Position numbers and translations under genes: made by a program. Under the pieces are notes generated by a model that was not told the DNA's origin, searched no databases, and saw only the letters and a list, made by a program, of their open reading frames with translations. Positions 1 to 9,307 of a DNA stretch of 64,000 bases are shown here, piece after piece; position 1 is the first letter of the stretch, and each line of letters begins with the position of its first letter. The DNA is taken from assembly GCA_964603125.1 (NCBI GenBank), contig CAZRUA010000002.1, positions 1 through 64,000 of the forward strand, in the 5' to 3' direction. The stretch comes from CAZRUA01 sp964603125 (lineage in GTDB: Bacteria > Bacteroidota > Bacteroidia > B-17B0 > Aurantibacillaceae).

Positions 1-1435
1 CGGAAACAACTTTTGTGGCCCAATAAAAATCACCACTTACAATGTCTTTTGGATTGTAATAAATAAAATTGTTTTTTAAGTTTTCATCTAAAAAATCTTT
101 ATGAACCAATAAGGCGTTTTGTATGCGCTTGGCGTAATGAATAGAATCTATAATTTCTTTTTGATGTTCTTCAATAAGATTGTTTTTCTCTTCAACTTCT
201 CTTTTTTGGGCGAAAATTATTTTATTTTTTTTAGCAAGTTCTAAAGCGCTTCTTTTTTGATTTCTGAAACTGAAAAACAGCACCATTGCTACTATTCCAA
301 CTAATATCAAGCTTATGATAATAGCAATTGTTTTAGTGTTTTGTTTTTTTATAGTTAAATCCTTTTCTTTAATTTTTAAATCTCGTAATTCTAAATCTTG
401 AACAGATTTTAAGCTATCACTTAGTAGCTTTAATTCAAAATCCTTTTTTATTTCAATGGACAAAGTTGCTTTTTTCGACTCTTTATTTATTAAGCTATCT
501 TCTAAGGCTGTACTTATTTTGTGGTGTTTTAATGCGTTTTGGTAGTCTTTTTTTAATTCATAGGTTTCAGCTAATAAATCATTAGCCATTTGGCGTGATT
601 CCATTATACCAGTTTTATTAGCTATAACATTTGCTTTTTGAGCATATTCAAATGCTAAATCAGTTTTGTTAAGTTTTAAATAGGTTCTGCCAATATTGAC
701 ATAGGTATGGGGTAGTGATGCATTATCACTTGATTCTTCTTGTAGTTTTGAAGCTTTAAGTAAATACTCTAAAGATTTTTGTTCATTGTTTTTCTTAGAA
801 TAAATCATTGCCAAATTATTATAGCTATTGGCAATAGCAGTTTTTTTATCGTTAAATTCAATTTTTAGATCTAAGCTTTCTTGATAGTATTTTAATGCTT
901 TATCGTAATCGTGTTTATGGTTGTATATGTATCCAATATTATTTAATGACTGTGCAATCATTTTTTTGTTACCTATTTCTTTTCTAATTTTAAGTGCTTC
1001 CTCATAGTATTTCAAAGCATCGTCGAGTTGCTGTTGCTGTCTAAAAATGTAGCCTATATTATTTAAAGATTCGGAAATGCCATCTTTGTGATTCATTTTC
1101 CTTCGCAATTCTAAACTTTTAAAATGATAATATAATCCTTTTGAGGCACTTCCTTGCTCGTTCATTAAGTACCCAAGCCAACTATACCCTTCAGCCATTC
1201 CATAATTGTAATTTAATTTTTCGGAAATTGAAACAGCTTCTTTACATAAATCTAATGTTTTTAGAGGTTCAGAGGTATAAACCTCATTGGAATAAGTGTA
1301 GATGTTTAAAACCTTGTTTGTGTCTGATTCGCCTGATTTAATTACATTAAGTAAAGAGTCGAGAAAATTATTTTGACACCATAAATTTGGTGCAAGAAAT
1401 AGAACTAAGTATAAAAATGTTATTCTTAATTTCAA
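1..1435 (-). CDS. TPR - membrane segment - SpoIIE/PP2C-type phosphatase (C-terminus cut by window)
   Basis: Reading the minus strand gives an open frame from a TTG at 1435 to the window edge, about 478 codons. It starts with a hydrophobic secretion signal (about residues 2-20), then several TPR units with repeated SLNNIGYI-like and YYEEALKI-like stretches. One membrane helix lies at about residues 360-382, followed by a charged coiled coil. At about residue 435 comes YAKRIQNALL and at about 465 PKDIVSGDFYW, which are the hallmark opening of SpoIIE/PP2C serine phosphatase domains. This build is common in Bacteroidota as a periplasm-sensing phosphatase. The rest of the catalytic domain lies outside the window. 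The start is only 4 bases after the stop of the FlaA1-like gene, so the two are probably co-transcribed. TTG is the only reasonable start before an in-frame stop at 1451-1453. What it dephosphorylates is unknown. Confidence 0.85.
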   Translation of the reverse strand, partial: MKLRITFLYLVLFLAPNLWCQNNFLDSLLNVIKSGESDTNKVLNIYTYSNEVYTSEPLKTLDLCKEAVSISEKLNYNYGMAEGYSWLGYLMNEQGSASKGLYYHFKSLELRRKMNHKDGISESLNNIGYIFRQQQQLDDALKYYEEALKIRKEIGNKKMIAQSLNNIGYIYNHKHDYDKALKYYQESLDLKIEFNDKKTAIANSYNNLAMIYSKKNNEQKSLEYLLKASKLQEESSDNASLPHTYVNIGRTYLKLNKTDLAFEYAQKANVIANKTGIMESRQMANDLLAETYELKKDYQNALKHHKISTALEDSLINKESKKATLSIEIKKDFELKLLSDSLKSVQDLELRDLKIKEKDLTIKKQNTKTIAIIISLILVGIVAMVLFFSFRNQKRSALELAKKNKIIFAQKREVEEKNNLIEEHQKEIIDSIHYAKRIQNALLVHKDFLDENLKNNFIYYNPKDIVSGDFYWATKVVS

Positions 1436-1439
1436 GGTA

Positions 1440-3326
1440 TTACTTTTTATCTAATAGTTCAAACTCACTGTTATTACTGATGTATTCAGGAACAATTTCT
1501 TTCATCAAGCTAACAATTTCAGTATTATTTTGGGAGTTAAATAATTGTATTAAACGATTTATTTTCTCGTTAACATTTTCAAATTCGTATTCTTTTACTT
1601 TACCAATTAATATTTGTTTGTGATGAGTTGTTACAGTGTTTTCGGTTGATGCTAAAAGCTCTTCATACAATTTTTCGCCTGGTCGTAGCCCTGTGAAAAT
1701 GATTTGAATATCTTTCCCTTCCTGTAAACCACTTAGTTTAATCATCTTTTTTGCGAGGTCAATAATTTTAACACTCTTGCCCATATCAAACACATAAATT
1801 TCACCACCTTTTCCCATGTAACCTGCTTCAAGCACTAATTGGCATGCTTCAGGAATTGTCATAAAGTAGCGAGTAATATCAGGATGAGTAATCGTAATTG
1901 GTCCGCCTGCATCAATTTGTTTTTTAAACCTTGGAATTACTGAGCCATTGCTTCCAAGAACATTTCCAAATCGTGTAGTAACAAATTTGGTGGATGAAAC
2001 TTTACCTAAACTTTGTATATATATTTCTGCAATGCGCTTGCTTGCTCCCATAACATTGGTAGGGTTCACTGCTTTATCTGTGCTTACAAAAACAAATTCT
2101 TCAATTTTAAACTGATGAGATAAATCGGCAACTATTTTTGTACCTAGTATGTTGGTAAGAATGGATTCGCTTGGATTATTTTCCATCATAGGAACATGCT
2201 TATAAGCTGCAGCATGATAAACCAATTGTGGTTTAAATGTGTTAAATACATTTAACATCCTATCTTTACTTCTTACATCTCCAATTACAATTTCAAACTT
2301 ATTAGGGGCAAATTTTTCTTGTAATTCCATTTCTAGCTCATACAAAGGACTTTCAGCTTGGTCGAGCAAAACTATTTTACTGGGATTAAAATTTAAAAGT
2401 TGCCTTACCATTTCGCTGCCAATAGAACCAGCGGCTCCTGTCACTAAAATCACCTTGTTATTTACTTGTTGTGAAATACCATCTTTATCTAAATCTATTA
2501 CATCACGTTCTAGCAAATTTTCTATGTTGATTGTCTTTAATTGATTGAAGCTTAGTTCACCGTTAATCCATTTACTAACTGGTGGAACACTCAAAACTTT
2601 CACATCATATTGTAAACATAAATCTACTATTTCGTTTTTACGGCTAGAAGAGATATTTAATATCGAAATTACAATCGATTCAATTTTTTCTTTTTGAATG
2701 ATTTTTTCTAAATCACTAGCTGAGTAAACAAAAACACCTTCAATACTTCTTCCTTTCTTTTTGGGGTCATCATCAATAAATCCTTCTATTTTATATTTAA
2801 TGGCTGAGTCGCGCTCTAATGTTCGTTTAGTTATTATTCCTGATTCGCCAGCACCATAAATTAAAATGCTTGTTTTTTCTTTTATAGGGTTCTTGTTTTC
2901 AAAGTAAATAGCTTTAACTGCTAAACGCGAACTAATCATTACAAACAAAGTGCATAAGCCATCAATTATTACTACTGAATGTGGAACCACATAATTGCCG
3001 GTAATAATGCGCGAAATTATGTTTATAATAAAAATCGTAATGCTACCCAGGATAACTACCATAAATATACGCTGAGCATCCTTGGTACTCGTAAATCGCA
3101 CTACGCCTTTATAAACTTTTGAAATTAAAAACGAAACTAAACGAACCAATAGTATTACAGTATAAGCTTTTGGAAATAATTTTAATTCGTGTGCTGGTAT
3201 TGAAGCAAAATTAAATCGGAGTAAAAAAGCTACTGTTAAAGAAAAAGCACAAACAAGTAAATCAATAAATAATATCGACCAGCGTGGAAAATTGTTGCGC
3301 CAGAAATAGTTTAAAAGCTTGTACAT
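1440..3326 (-). CDS. FlaA1/CapD-type membrane nucleotide-sugar dehydratase/epimerase
   Basis: A 628-residue protein of the long FlaA1/WbpM/PglF/CapD class. Four membrane helices fill about residues 12-135. A first Rossmann-like domain with GAGESG follows at about 155. The catalytic short-chain dehydrogenase domain has the NAD motif TGAAGSIGSE at about residue 294 and VSTDKAVNPTNVMGASKR, where Met replaces the usual catalytic Tyr ahead of Lys, as is normal for this family. Family members act as UDP-GlcNAc 4,6-dehydratases that make 4-keto-6-deoxy sugars for O-antigen, capsule or protein glycans. The length is normal. It is transcribed together with the downstream TPR-phosphatase gene (4 bases apart) and lies 15 kb from the glycan operon at 18405-32144, to which it could supply a 6-deoxy-4-keto sugar. 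The exact product sugar cannot be read from the sequence. Confidence 0.9.
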   Translation of the reverse strand: MYKLLNYFWRNNFPRWSILFIDLLVCAFSLTVAFLLRFNFASIPAHELKLFPKAYTVILLVRLVSFLISKVYKGVVRFTSTKDAQRIFMVVILGSITIFIINIISRIITGNYVVPHSVVIIDGLCTLFVMISSRLAVKAIYFENKNPIKEKTSILIYGAGESGIITKRTLERDSAIKYKIEGFIDDDPKKKGRSIEGVFVYSASDLEKIIQKEKIESIVISILNISSSRKNEIVDLCLQYDVKVLSVPPVSKWINGELSFNQLKTINIENLLERDVIDLDKDGISQQVNNKVILVTGAAGSIGSEMVRQLLNFNPSKIVLLDQAESPLYELEMELQEKFAPNKFEIVIGDVRSKDRMLNVFNTFKPQLVYHAAAYKHVPMMENNPSESILTNILGTKIVADLSHQFKIEEFVFVSTDKAVNPTNVMGASKRIAEIYIQSLGKVSSTKFVTTRFGNVLGSNGSVIPRFKKQIDAGGPITITHPDITRYFMTIPEACQLVLEAGYMGKGGEIYVFDMGKSVKIIDLAKKMIKLSGLQEGKDIQIIFTGLRPGEKLYEELLASTENTVTTHHKQILIGKVKEYEFENVNEKINRLIQLFNSQNNTEIVSLMKEIVPEYISNNSEFELLDKK

Positions 3327-3390
3327 ATAGGTTTTAAAGATAATAATTTCTTATTAAAGGGATTGGTATTTAACGTAAAGAAAATTGTAA

Positions 3391-3398
3391 TATATTTA
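3391..3398 (+). promoter_or_regulatory. -7 promoter box (TATATTTA) close to a GTG start
   Basis: TATATTTA differs by one base from the Bacteroidota -7 consensus TAnnTTTG and ends only 4 bases before the GTG start of the leucine-rich-repeat gene. No TTTG is found at the expected distance upstream. If used, it would give a leaderless transcript. Confidence 0.35.
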
Positions 3399-3402
3399 CC
3401 TA

Positions 3403-4263
3403 GTGAAGAATTTCTTTTACATATTATTTTTTGTTTTTTGCACTAGCAATTTTCTGCTATCACAAAAGACATTTGAAGAATTCGGCCCATACAATTCATA
3501 CACTTACACTGATTTAAAGGAGGCCTTAAAATCTCCTGCCGATGTGTATAAACTTAAATTAAGCTACACTACGCCTGATAACAAATCATTAAGTAAATTT
3601 TCGAAATTAACTAGCATTCAAGCACTAATGTTTAACACTTGTGGGTTAAAAACATGGCCTAAGGGTTTTGAATCATTAAGTAGTTTGCAGTACTTATCCG
3701 TTTTTAACTGCGACTTTGGTAGTTTCCCACCGGAATTAAAAAACTATGGTAATTTGGTGTATTTGGAAATGTTTAATACTAAGTTAGATTCAATTCCGAA
3801 TGATATTGGTTTTTTGCAAAAACTTAAAACATTAAAGTTATCTACTTTAACAGATACATTAAAGATTTCTAAAAACTTTAAATATCTAAAGAATCTGCAA
3901 ACACTTTGGTTTGAGTCGGTTGTATTGGATAGTATGCCTGCGGTTGTTTTTAAAGTAGAAGGATTAAAGGAGTTGTATATAAATAATTGCAGAATTCAAG
4001 CTTTGCCTCAAAAACTTGATAAAATGAGCAAATTGGAGGCCCTAGTACTTGACAACAATAAACTTAGTGAAATTCCTAGATCAATCCATAAACTGCGTAA
4101 TTTGGAGTTTTTATCTTTAAAAAATAATAAATTATCTAAGCTGCCTGATACAATTTGCCATTTAAAGAAGCTTAAAACGCTCGATTTGAGTGGAAATAAC
4201 TTCTCTAAAGCTCAAAAAGATGAAATACAGGCTCTACTTTTTGGGTGCAAAATTATTTTTTAA
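3403..4263 (+). CDS. Exported leucine-rich-repeat protein
   Basis: A 286-residue protein starting at GTG with a clear signal peptide (about residues 1-20, ending near FLLSQ). From about residue 60 to the end it is built of leucine-rich repeats; the last ones (LEALVLDNNKLSEIP, LEFLSLKNNKLSKLP, LKTLDLSGNNFS) are the most regular. There is no kinase, GTPase or sorting domain, so it is probably a periplasmic or surface binding protein, with an unknown ligand. A -7-like box (TATATTTA) ends four bases before the GTG, which supports this start. It is divergent from the FlaA1-like gene and separated from it by 76 bases. The following 154 bases up to 4417 hold no gene I can support. Confidence 0.75.
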   Translation: MKNFFYILFFVFCTSNFLLSQKTFEEFGPYNSYTYTDLKEALKSPADVYKLKLSYTTPDNKSLSKFSKLTSIQALMFNTCGLKTWPKGFESLSSLQYLSVFNCDFGSFPPELKNYGNLVYLEMFNTKLDSIPNDIGFLQKLKTLKLSTLTDTLKISKNFKYLKNLQTLWFESVVLDSMPAVVFKVEGLKELYINNCRIQALPQKLDKMSKLEALVLDNNKLSEIPRSIHKLRNLEFLSLKNNKLSKLPDTICHLKKLKTLDLSGNNFSKAQKDEIQALLFGCKIIF

Positions 4264-4417
4264 GGCTTGTAAGCCCCGTTTTGTCTGCATTTTCCAAAAA
4301 TTTCATGGTTTTTTCATTTTTCTTGTAACTTTTCGGTTTCGAGCTGCGTCATACTCCAAAATAAGCGCTTAAAACGAATTTTAAAAAATTAAACTAACAA
4401 TATTAAAATAAACAAAA

Positions 4418-5890
4418 ATGAAAAAGTTAATACTATCCATACTAATTGGAATAACAGCACAAAGTGCTATTGCACAAAATCAGTCTTTTAAACGACCTAC
4501 TGGTGATTTTAATTCAATAAATGTTTCAGGTGGAGCAAATGTGGTTTTAATTCAATCGGATGTTAAGGATATCACAGTTTCATGCGCAGCTGGCGATGAA
4601 AAGGGAATTGTTACAGAAATAAAAGATAACACGTTATTTATATCAGGAGCAAGCGCTTCAGAAACAGAGTTTGCCATTTTAGTTTCTTATCCAACTTACG
4701 AGAATATTAAATTGGAAGGAAGCTCTAATTTAGGTGTTAAAGGTTTGATTACAGCAAGTAATTTGAAAATTGAAACAGAGGGTGCTGCTGAAGCAATTAT
4801 GAATATCAGCTGTGAAAATTTAAAAGTAAAAGTTGATGGAGCTTCAGTTCTTGTTTTAAAAGGTGTTGCACAAAATGCAAGTATTAATGCTGATGGAGCA
4901 TCTAGTTTAAAGGCTTACGGTTTAGATGTTAAGAATGCCGATGTAGTTTCTGATGGTGCATCAAGTGTACGTGTAAATTGTAAAGACAAGTTAACTGTTA
5001 AAACAGATGGTGCATCTAAAGTAAAGTATTCAGGAAATCCTATAAATGCCGATGTTAATCAATGTATTTCATGCGAAGTGAAAAAAGTGAAGGATGAAGA
5101 TGCAAAAGATTATGCAGCAAAAAGCGAAGCACCAAAATCAGATTCTACAACAGCTATCAAAATTGGTAAAAATAAAGCAGTTGTTTTTTCGAAGGATAAG
5201 ATTACCATAACTAAAGGTGAGACTGTTTTCTTTGGAGTTGATAATAAAGCATCTGAAAGTTTTGGCCACTGGGCCGGATTAGAGTTGGGTATGAATGGCT
5301 TTGGAACTAAAGATTACACAACAACTTTGCCTGCTAATTCAAGTTATATGGATGTTGCTTATGGTATGAAATCGCTAAACTGTAATTTAAATTTAATGGA
5401 AAAAACATTTAAAATCTACCGCAATAACTTTGGCTTAACTACTGGTCTTGGCTTTTCGTTTAATTCATATCAGTTTAAAAATAAAACACATTTGTATGCT
5501 GATAGTTCTTTCACAGGGTTTTATAATGATTCTTTAATTCCAAGTTTTGAGAAGAATAAATTGAAGATGTCTTACTTGCAAATTCCTCTAATGTTCGAAT
5601 ATAACTCTTCTAATAAAACAAGTAATGATTTTCATATCTCAGCAGGTGTTATTGGTGGTTTAAAATTAACGTCAAAAACAAAACAGATTTACGAAATTAA
5701 TAACTACGATTACGAAGTTATTAGAAAGGATGATTACAATATTAGTCCGTTTAAATTAGACGCTACAGTGCGTGTTGGTTATAAAGATTTTACTGCTTTT
5801 GCAACCTACGCATTAACTCCATTGTTCCAAAAAAATAAAGGACCTGAATTATATCCTTTCACAGTAGGAATTAGAATAGTACCTTTTTAA
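4418..5890 (+). CDS. DUF2807 (GIN domain) protein fused to an outer-membrane beta-barrel
   Basis: A 490-residue exported protein (signal peptide about residues 1-19, cleaved near AIAQ). Residues about 25-210 match the DUF2807 head GIN domain: the opening RPTGDFNSINVSGGANVVLI is typical, and a run of GAS-rich beta-helix-like turns (EGAAEAIMN, DGASVLVLK, DGASSLKAY, DGASSVRVN, DGASKVKY) follows at about 20-residue spacing. A charged linker (about 220-270) leads to a C-terminal beta-barrel of the PorT/OMP_b-brl type that ends in Phe, as outer-membrane proteins do. DUF2807 proteins are usually free-standing, so the barrel would tether the helix to the outer membrane. Function unknown. It is a single gene, followed by a terminator shared with the convergent PorE-like gene. 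Confidence 0.8.
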   Translation: MKKLILSILIGITAQSAIAQNQSFKRPTGDFNSINVSGGANVVLIQSDVKDITVSCAAGDEKGIVTEIKDNTLFISGASASETEFAILVSYPTYENIKLEGSSNLGVKGLITASNLKIETEGAAEAIMNISCENLKVKVDGASVLVLKGVAQNASINADGASSLKAYGLDVKNADVVSDGASSVRVNCKDKLTVKTDGASKVKYSGNPINADVNQCISCEVKKVKDEDAKDYAAKSEAPKSDSTTAIKIGKNKAVVFSKDKITITKGETVFFGVDNKASESFGHWAGLELGMNGFGTKDYTTTLPANSSYMDVAYGMKSLNCNLNLMEKTFKIYRNNFGLTTGLGFSFNSYQFKNKTHLYADSSFTGFYNDSLIPSFEKNKLKMSYLQIPLMFEYNSSNKTSNDFHISAGVIGGLKLTSKTKQIYEINNYDYEVIRKDDYNISPFKLDATVRVGYKDFTAFATYALTPLFQKNKGPELYPFTVGIRIVPF

Positions 5891-5921
5891 GAACAATACA
5901 ATAGGTTAAACATTTCAATAA

Positions 5922-5952
5922 AAAAAAGGCTCAGAATTTCTGAGCCTTTTTT
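5922..5952. terminator. Bidirectional intrinsic terminator
   Basis: A 15-bp perfect stem (AAAAAAGGCTCAGAA pairing with its complement) with A-run and T-run flanks lies between the stops of the convergent genes ending at 5890 and 5968. It can serve both strands. Confidence 0.85.
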
Positions 5953-5967
5953 ATTGAAGTACTTTGA

Positions 5968-8172
5968 TTAAAGTGAAATGATTTTAAACTCAGTTCTTCT
6001 ATTTTTCTTTTTCCCTTCATCGGTATTGTTATCAGCAACGGGTTGTGATTCGCCATAACCTTTAAAAGTAAGTCGGTTTGCCTCAACACCCTTACTAACC
6101 AAATAATCAACAACAGCTTTTGCTCTATTATTTGATAATGTTTTGTTACTTTCATTTGATCCAACATTATCTGTATGCCCGCTGATTTCAATTTTCACAT
6201 TTTTTTGATCCTTTAAGAATTCTAAAATACGTTGACATTCTAATTCCGATTCTGCACTTAAAACAGCTGAACCTGTTTCGAAGAAAATATTGTTCAATAC
6301 AATTGAGTTTCCAACTTCTATCTTTTTCATTTTAATATTCTTTGTTATTACAGCCGAATTTGCTTCTGCAGGAATATTAAAATTTTCGGAGTGGAATAAA
6401 TAGCCTTTTTTACTTACCGATATTGCATAGTTATTACCAGAAGGCACCACCACAACATATTTACCAGTTTTACTATTTGTGTTTAAATCTTGTATACTTT
6501 CTTTAAGTGTAATATTATCCATCACAATATCAGCAGCTAATGGCTCACCAGTTGCTTCGTCGGTTACAATACCAACAACGGTTGTTACTGCTGTTGGAGC
6601 AACACTTTCGGGAGCTTTTTCCACTATAACTTCTACAATTTCATTTATTTTAGCTGTATCTGTTACAATAGGTTTTGGCTTTGGTTTAGGAGTTAAGTAG
6701 ATAACATACATATCATCCATTCCGTAACCACCTTCTCTATCAGATGCCATGTAGGCTCTTGTACCTGTTGCATTTACAAAGAAAGCATATTCATCTTTAC
6801 GCGTATTAATTGGATAACCTATGTTTACTGGTAAACCCCATTTTTCTTTTTTCTCATCCCAAACGCATTTGTAAATGTCATAACCTCCAACTCCGCCTAA
6901 ACCTTCGGATGAGAAGTAAAGAGTTTTTCCATCAGGATGTATAAATGGTTTAGCTTCGCCATATTTTGTGTTAATGTAATCAGGCAGTTTACGTGGTTTC
7001 TTCCATGAACCATTTCTTTTCTTTTCCGACCACCAGATGTCTGAATTTTTATCTTCCCCTCTATCCGAAACAAAGAAAATCTTTGTACCATCTGCACTTA
7101 TTGATACTTGTGCTTCCCAGCTATCATCTTCACATATCTTGTCAACCATTTTTGGAGTGCTCCATTCTGTTCCTGTAACTGTTGAAGTGTAAATATTTCC
7201 GTCTCCTTTTGGTCCCGACATAAAGAAATAGATTTGTTGCCCATCAGCAGTATAAGAAGGGCCTCCTTCATTGCTATACGTATTTATTGGAGCACCAAGG
7301 TTCTTTGCTTTTGTCCAATTGCCAGCTGAATCTTTTGTGCAATACCAAAAATCTTCAGGATAAGCTTTAGTTGACTCTTGAAATGTTCCAGCACTTCCGC
7401 TTCTAGTAGAAGTTATAAGCAACATCGATTCATCGGCAGTAACAGTTGAATTGTAATCGCCGTATTCTGAATTAACATTAGGACCTAAGTTTTCAATTTC
7501 AATATTTAAAGGATGAGCCATTAATTCCTTTCGAATAGGCTCGTTTTTCACTTCAATTTTTGCGCGCTCTATGCGGTATAAAATGTCGTTGTAAAGTTTT
7601 AGGTTTTCTTCTTTTTTAGTTTTGCTTTTAGCATCTTTAAAATGTTCTAAGGCTTCGGTATATTTTTCTAAATGCATTGCACAAAAACCAGCTGAGTAAA
7701 AATCCCAACCTTTTGTGTCGTTTACTTTTGCACTCATTAAGTAGTTTGGATAAGCTTTTTCATCATTTTTTTCTTTCTCGTAGTATTCAGCTAAGGCTTT
7801 ACAAGCATATTTGTCTTTTGGAACAAGTTTTTGGCCAAGCTCTAATACGGCAACTCCAAGCTTTTTCATGTCGTTAATAAAAAACCTTCTGCCACTTTCA
7901 ATTAAAAGCGGTCCTTTTGTGCATGGAAGAGAGGTGTAGTATTTAATGTTTTCATCTTCGTCAGCTTTTGTTCTAACAATGCAATCCCACAAGCCAGCAT
8001 GTGCTGTGGCATCGTTAGGTTTGTAGCTTAGCATTTCTTTGTATTTGATAAGTGCTTGTTTGTAATCGAGTTGTTTAATGGCAAGTTTCGCCGCTTTCTT
8101 AGCAGTTTTATAATCTTGAGCAAAAAAAAGTTGTGATACAAAAAGTAAGGCAATCAATAGTATTTTCTTCAT
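5968..8172 (-). CDS. PorE-like TPR / PD40 propeller / OmpA-domain outer-membrane protein
   Basis: A 734-residue exported protein. In order: signal peptide (about 1-18); TPR region (about 20-200); PD40/WD40-like propeller (about 225-500) with ITSTRSGSAGT, SADGTKIFFVSDRGED, HPDGKTLYFSSEG and MASDREGG; a carboxypeptidase-regulatory-like fold (about 540-620, TGEPLAADIVM); and an OmpA peptidoglycan-binding domain (about 630-734) with GHTDNVGSNESN and LSNNRAKAV, including the Asp and Arg that hold diaminopimelate. This is the domain order of PorE (PG1058) of the Porphyromonas type IX secretion system. No lipobox cysteine is visible. Bacteroidota carry several paralogues of this build, often next to PorP/SprF genes; here the only PorP-like gene is 50 kb away, so PorE identity is inferred from architecture alone. 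Confidence 0.8.
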   Translation of the reverse strand: MKKILLIALLFVSQLFFAQDYKTAKKAAKLAIKQLDYKQALIKYKEMLSYKPNDATAHAGLWDCIVRTKADEDENIKYYTSLPCTKGPLLIESGRRFFINDMKKLGVAVLELGQKLVPKDKYACKALAEYYEKEKNDEKAYPNYLMSAKVNDTKGWDFYSAGFCAMHLEKYTEALEHFKDAKSKTKKEENLKLYNDILYRIERAKIEVKNEPIRKELMAHPLNIEIENLGPNVNSEYGDYNSTVTADESMLLITSTRSGSAGTFQESTKAYPEDFWYCTKDSAGNWTKAKNLGAPINTYSNEGGPSYTADGQQIYFFMSGPKGDGNIYTSTVTGTEWSTPKMVDKICEDDSWEAQVSISADGTKIFFVSDRGEDKNSDIWWSEKKRNGSWKKPRKLPDYINTKYGEAKPFIHPDGKTLYFSSEGLGGVGGYDIYKCVWDEKKEKWGLPVNIGYPINTRKDEYAFFVNATGTRAYMASDREGGYGMDDMYVIYLTPKPKPKPIVTDTAKINEIVEVIVEKAPESVAPTAVTTVVGIVTDEATGEPLAADIVMDNITLKESIQDLNTNSKTGKYVVVVPSGNNYAISVSKKGYLFHSENFNIPAEANSAVITKNIKMKKIEVGNSIVLNNIFFETGSAVLSAESELECQRILEFLKDQKNVKIEISGHTDNVGSNESNKTLSNNRAKAVVDYLVSKGVEANRLTFKGYGESQPVADNNTDEGKKKNRRTEFKIISL

Positions 8173-8189
8173 AGGATAAGTTTATGAAG

Positions 8190-8219
8190 CAAAATTACTT
8201 TTATGTTATCTTTAACACA
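8190..8219 (-). promoter_or_regulatory. Probable promoter of the PorE-like gene
   Basis: On the minus strand TGTG, 18 bases, then TAATTTTG, which matches the Bacteroidota -7 box TAnnTTTG exactly. The box ends 17 bases before the ATG at 8172. The -33 box has one mismatch. Confidence 0.45.
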
Positions 8220-8236
8220 TACCCACTGCTGGGTAT
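8219..8236. other. Short hairpin between pdxA and the PorE-like gene
   Basis: A 7-bp perfect stem (ATACCCA / TGGGTAT) with a CTGC loop just beyond the pdxA stop. It is not followed by a T-run on the minus strand, so it is at best a weak terminator. It overlaps the upstream edge of the proposed promoter. Confidence 0.3.
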
Positions 8237-8242
8237 ATTTAA

Positions 8243-9298
8243 CTAGCGTTCTTTTTTCAGGCTTCCAAATGCTAGAGGGTTAGCATTGATTTCTTTGTAC
8301 TGAGCTCTATTTCTATAGATGTCAATAGCTAAGTAAATAGCCTTTTTTAGTGAATCTGGATTAGCTTTATTATGACCAGCAATTTCATAAGCGGTTCCAT
8401 GGTCTGGACTTGTTCTTACAACTGGTAAGCCTGCAGTATAATTAACACCATTATTAAAGGCCAAAGTTTTAAATGGAATAAGCCCTTGGTCGTGATACAT
8501 GGCAAGCACTGCATCAAATTTTGCATAATTTCCACTTCCAAAAAAGCCGTCAGCTGGATATGGTCCAAAAACTAAAAGGTTATCTTTAACTTTACTTATT
8601 GCAGGAGTAACTATTTCTAAATCGTCTTTGCCAATTGCTCCGTTATCACTTGCGTGTGGGTTTAATCCAAGCACTGCAATTTTTGGTTTACGAATACCAA
8701 AATCTTCTTGTAGTGTTTTATTTAATTGATTTAGTTTGCCAACAATTGCATCAACACTAATACTTTGTGCAACATTAGCTACTGGAATATGACCTGTAAC
8801 TAGTCCGATTCTTAAGTCATCGCTGCACATTAACATAATGGCGTTTTTATCTGCACCAAATTTATCTGCTAAATACTCGGTATGCCCAGCAAATTTAAAC
8901 GATTCGCTTTGCATATTATGTTTATTTATTGGAGCAGTAACTAAAACGTCTATCTGTCCTGCTTTTAAAGCATCAGTGGCTTTTTCTAAACTTAAGCGAG
9001 CATATTTTCCTCCAAGTTCTGTGCTTTTACCTAATTCAAAATTTATTTCTTCTTCATAACAAGAATAAACATTAGGCTTTTTTAAATTAAGTTGAGTTAA
9101 ATCTTTTGTGTTGTGAAAATGAAATTCATCCACACCAAGAATTTTTCTAAAATATCCAACTGTTTTTTGAGAACTGAATAAAATAGGAGTGCAAATATCC
9201 ACTAATTCAGGTTCCAGAAAGGTTTTTAAAATAACCTCTAATCCAATTCCATTAATATCTCCCTGCGAAAATCCAACTCGTAATTTATCTTGTGTCAT
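8243..9298 (-). CDS. pdxA: 4-hydroxythreonine-4-phosphate dehydrogenase
   Basis: A 351-residue PdxA, normal length. It oxidises 4-phosphohydroxy-L-threonine with NAD in the DXP-dependent route to pyridoxal phosphate. The metal-binding histidines lie in GHTEYLADKFG, MYHDQGLIPFK and SPDHGTAYEIAG, all conserved. The opening RVGFSQGDINGIGLEV replaces the usual GDPAGIGPE, as in other Bacteroidota PdxA proteins. It is the last gene of a minus-strand run pepA - unknown - pdxA (gaps 17 and 9 bases), with ATG start. No pdxJ is present in the window. Confidence 0.95.
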   Translation of the reverse strand: MTQDKLRVGFSQGDINGIGLEVILKTFLEPELVDICTPILFSSQKTVGYFRKILGVDEFHFHNTKDLTQLNLKKPNVYSCYEEEINFELGKSTELGGKYARLSLEKATDALKAGQIDVLVTAPINKHNMQSESFKFAGHTEYLADKFGADKNAIMLMCSDDLRIGLVTGHIPVANVAQSISVDAIVGKLNQLNKTLQEDFGIRKPKIAVLGLNPHASDNGAIGKDDLEIVTPAISKVKDNLLVFGPYPADGFFGSGNYAKFDAVLAMYHDQGLIPFKTLAFNNGVNYTAGLPVVRTSPDHGTAYEIAGHNKANPDSLKKAIYLAIDIYRNRAQYKEINANPLAFGSLKKER

Positions 9299-9307
9299 AA
9301 TGTTTAA

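Noticed and set aside
4190..4372. Open frame of 60 residues running past the LRR gene
   Set aside because: Mostly overlaps the LRR gene in another frame, with no signal of its own.
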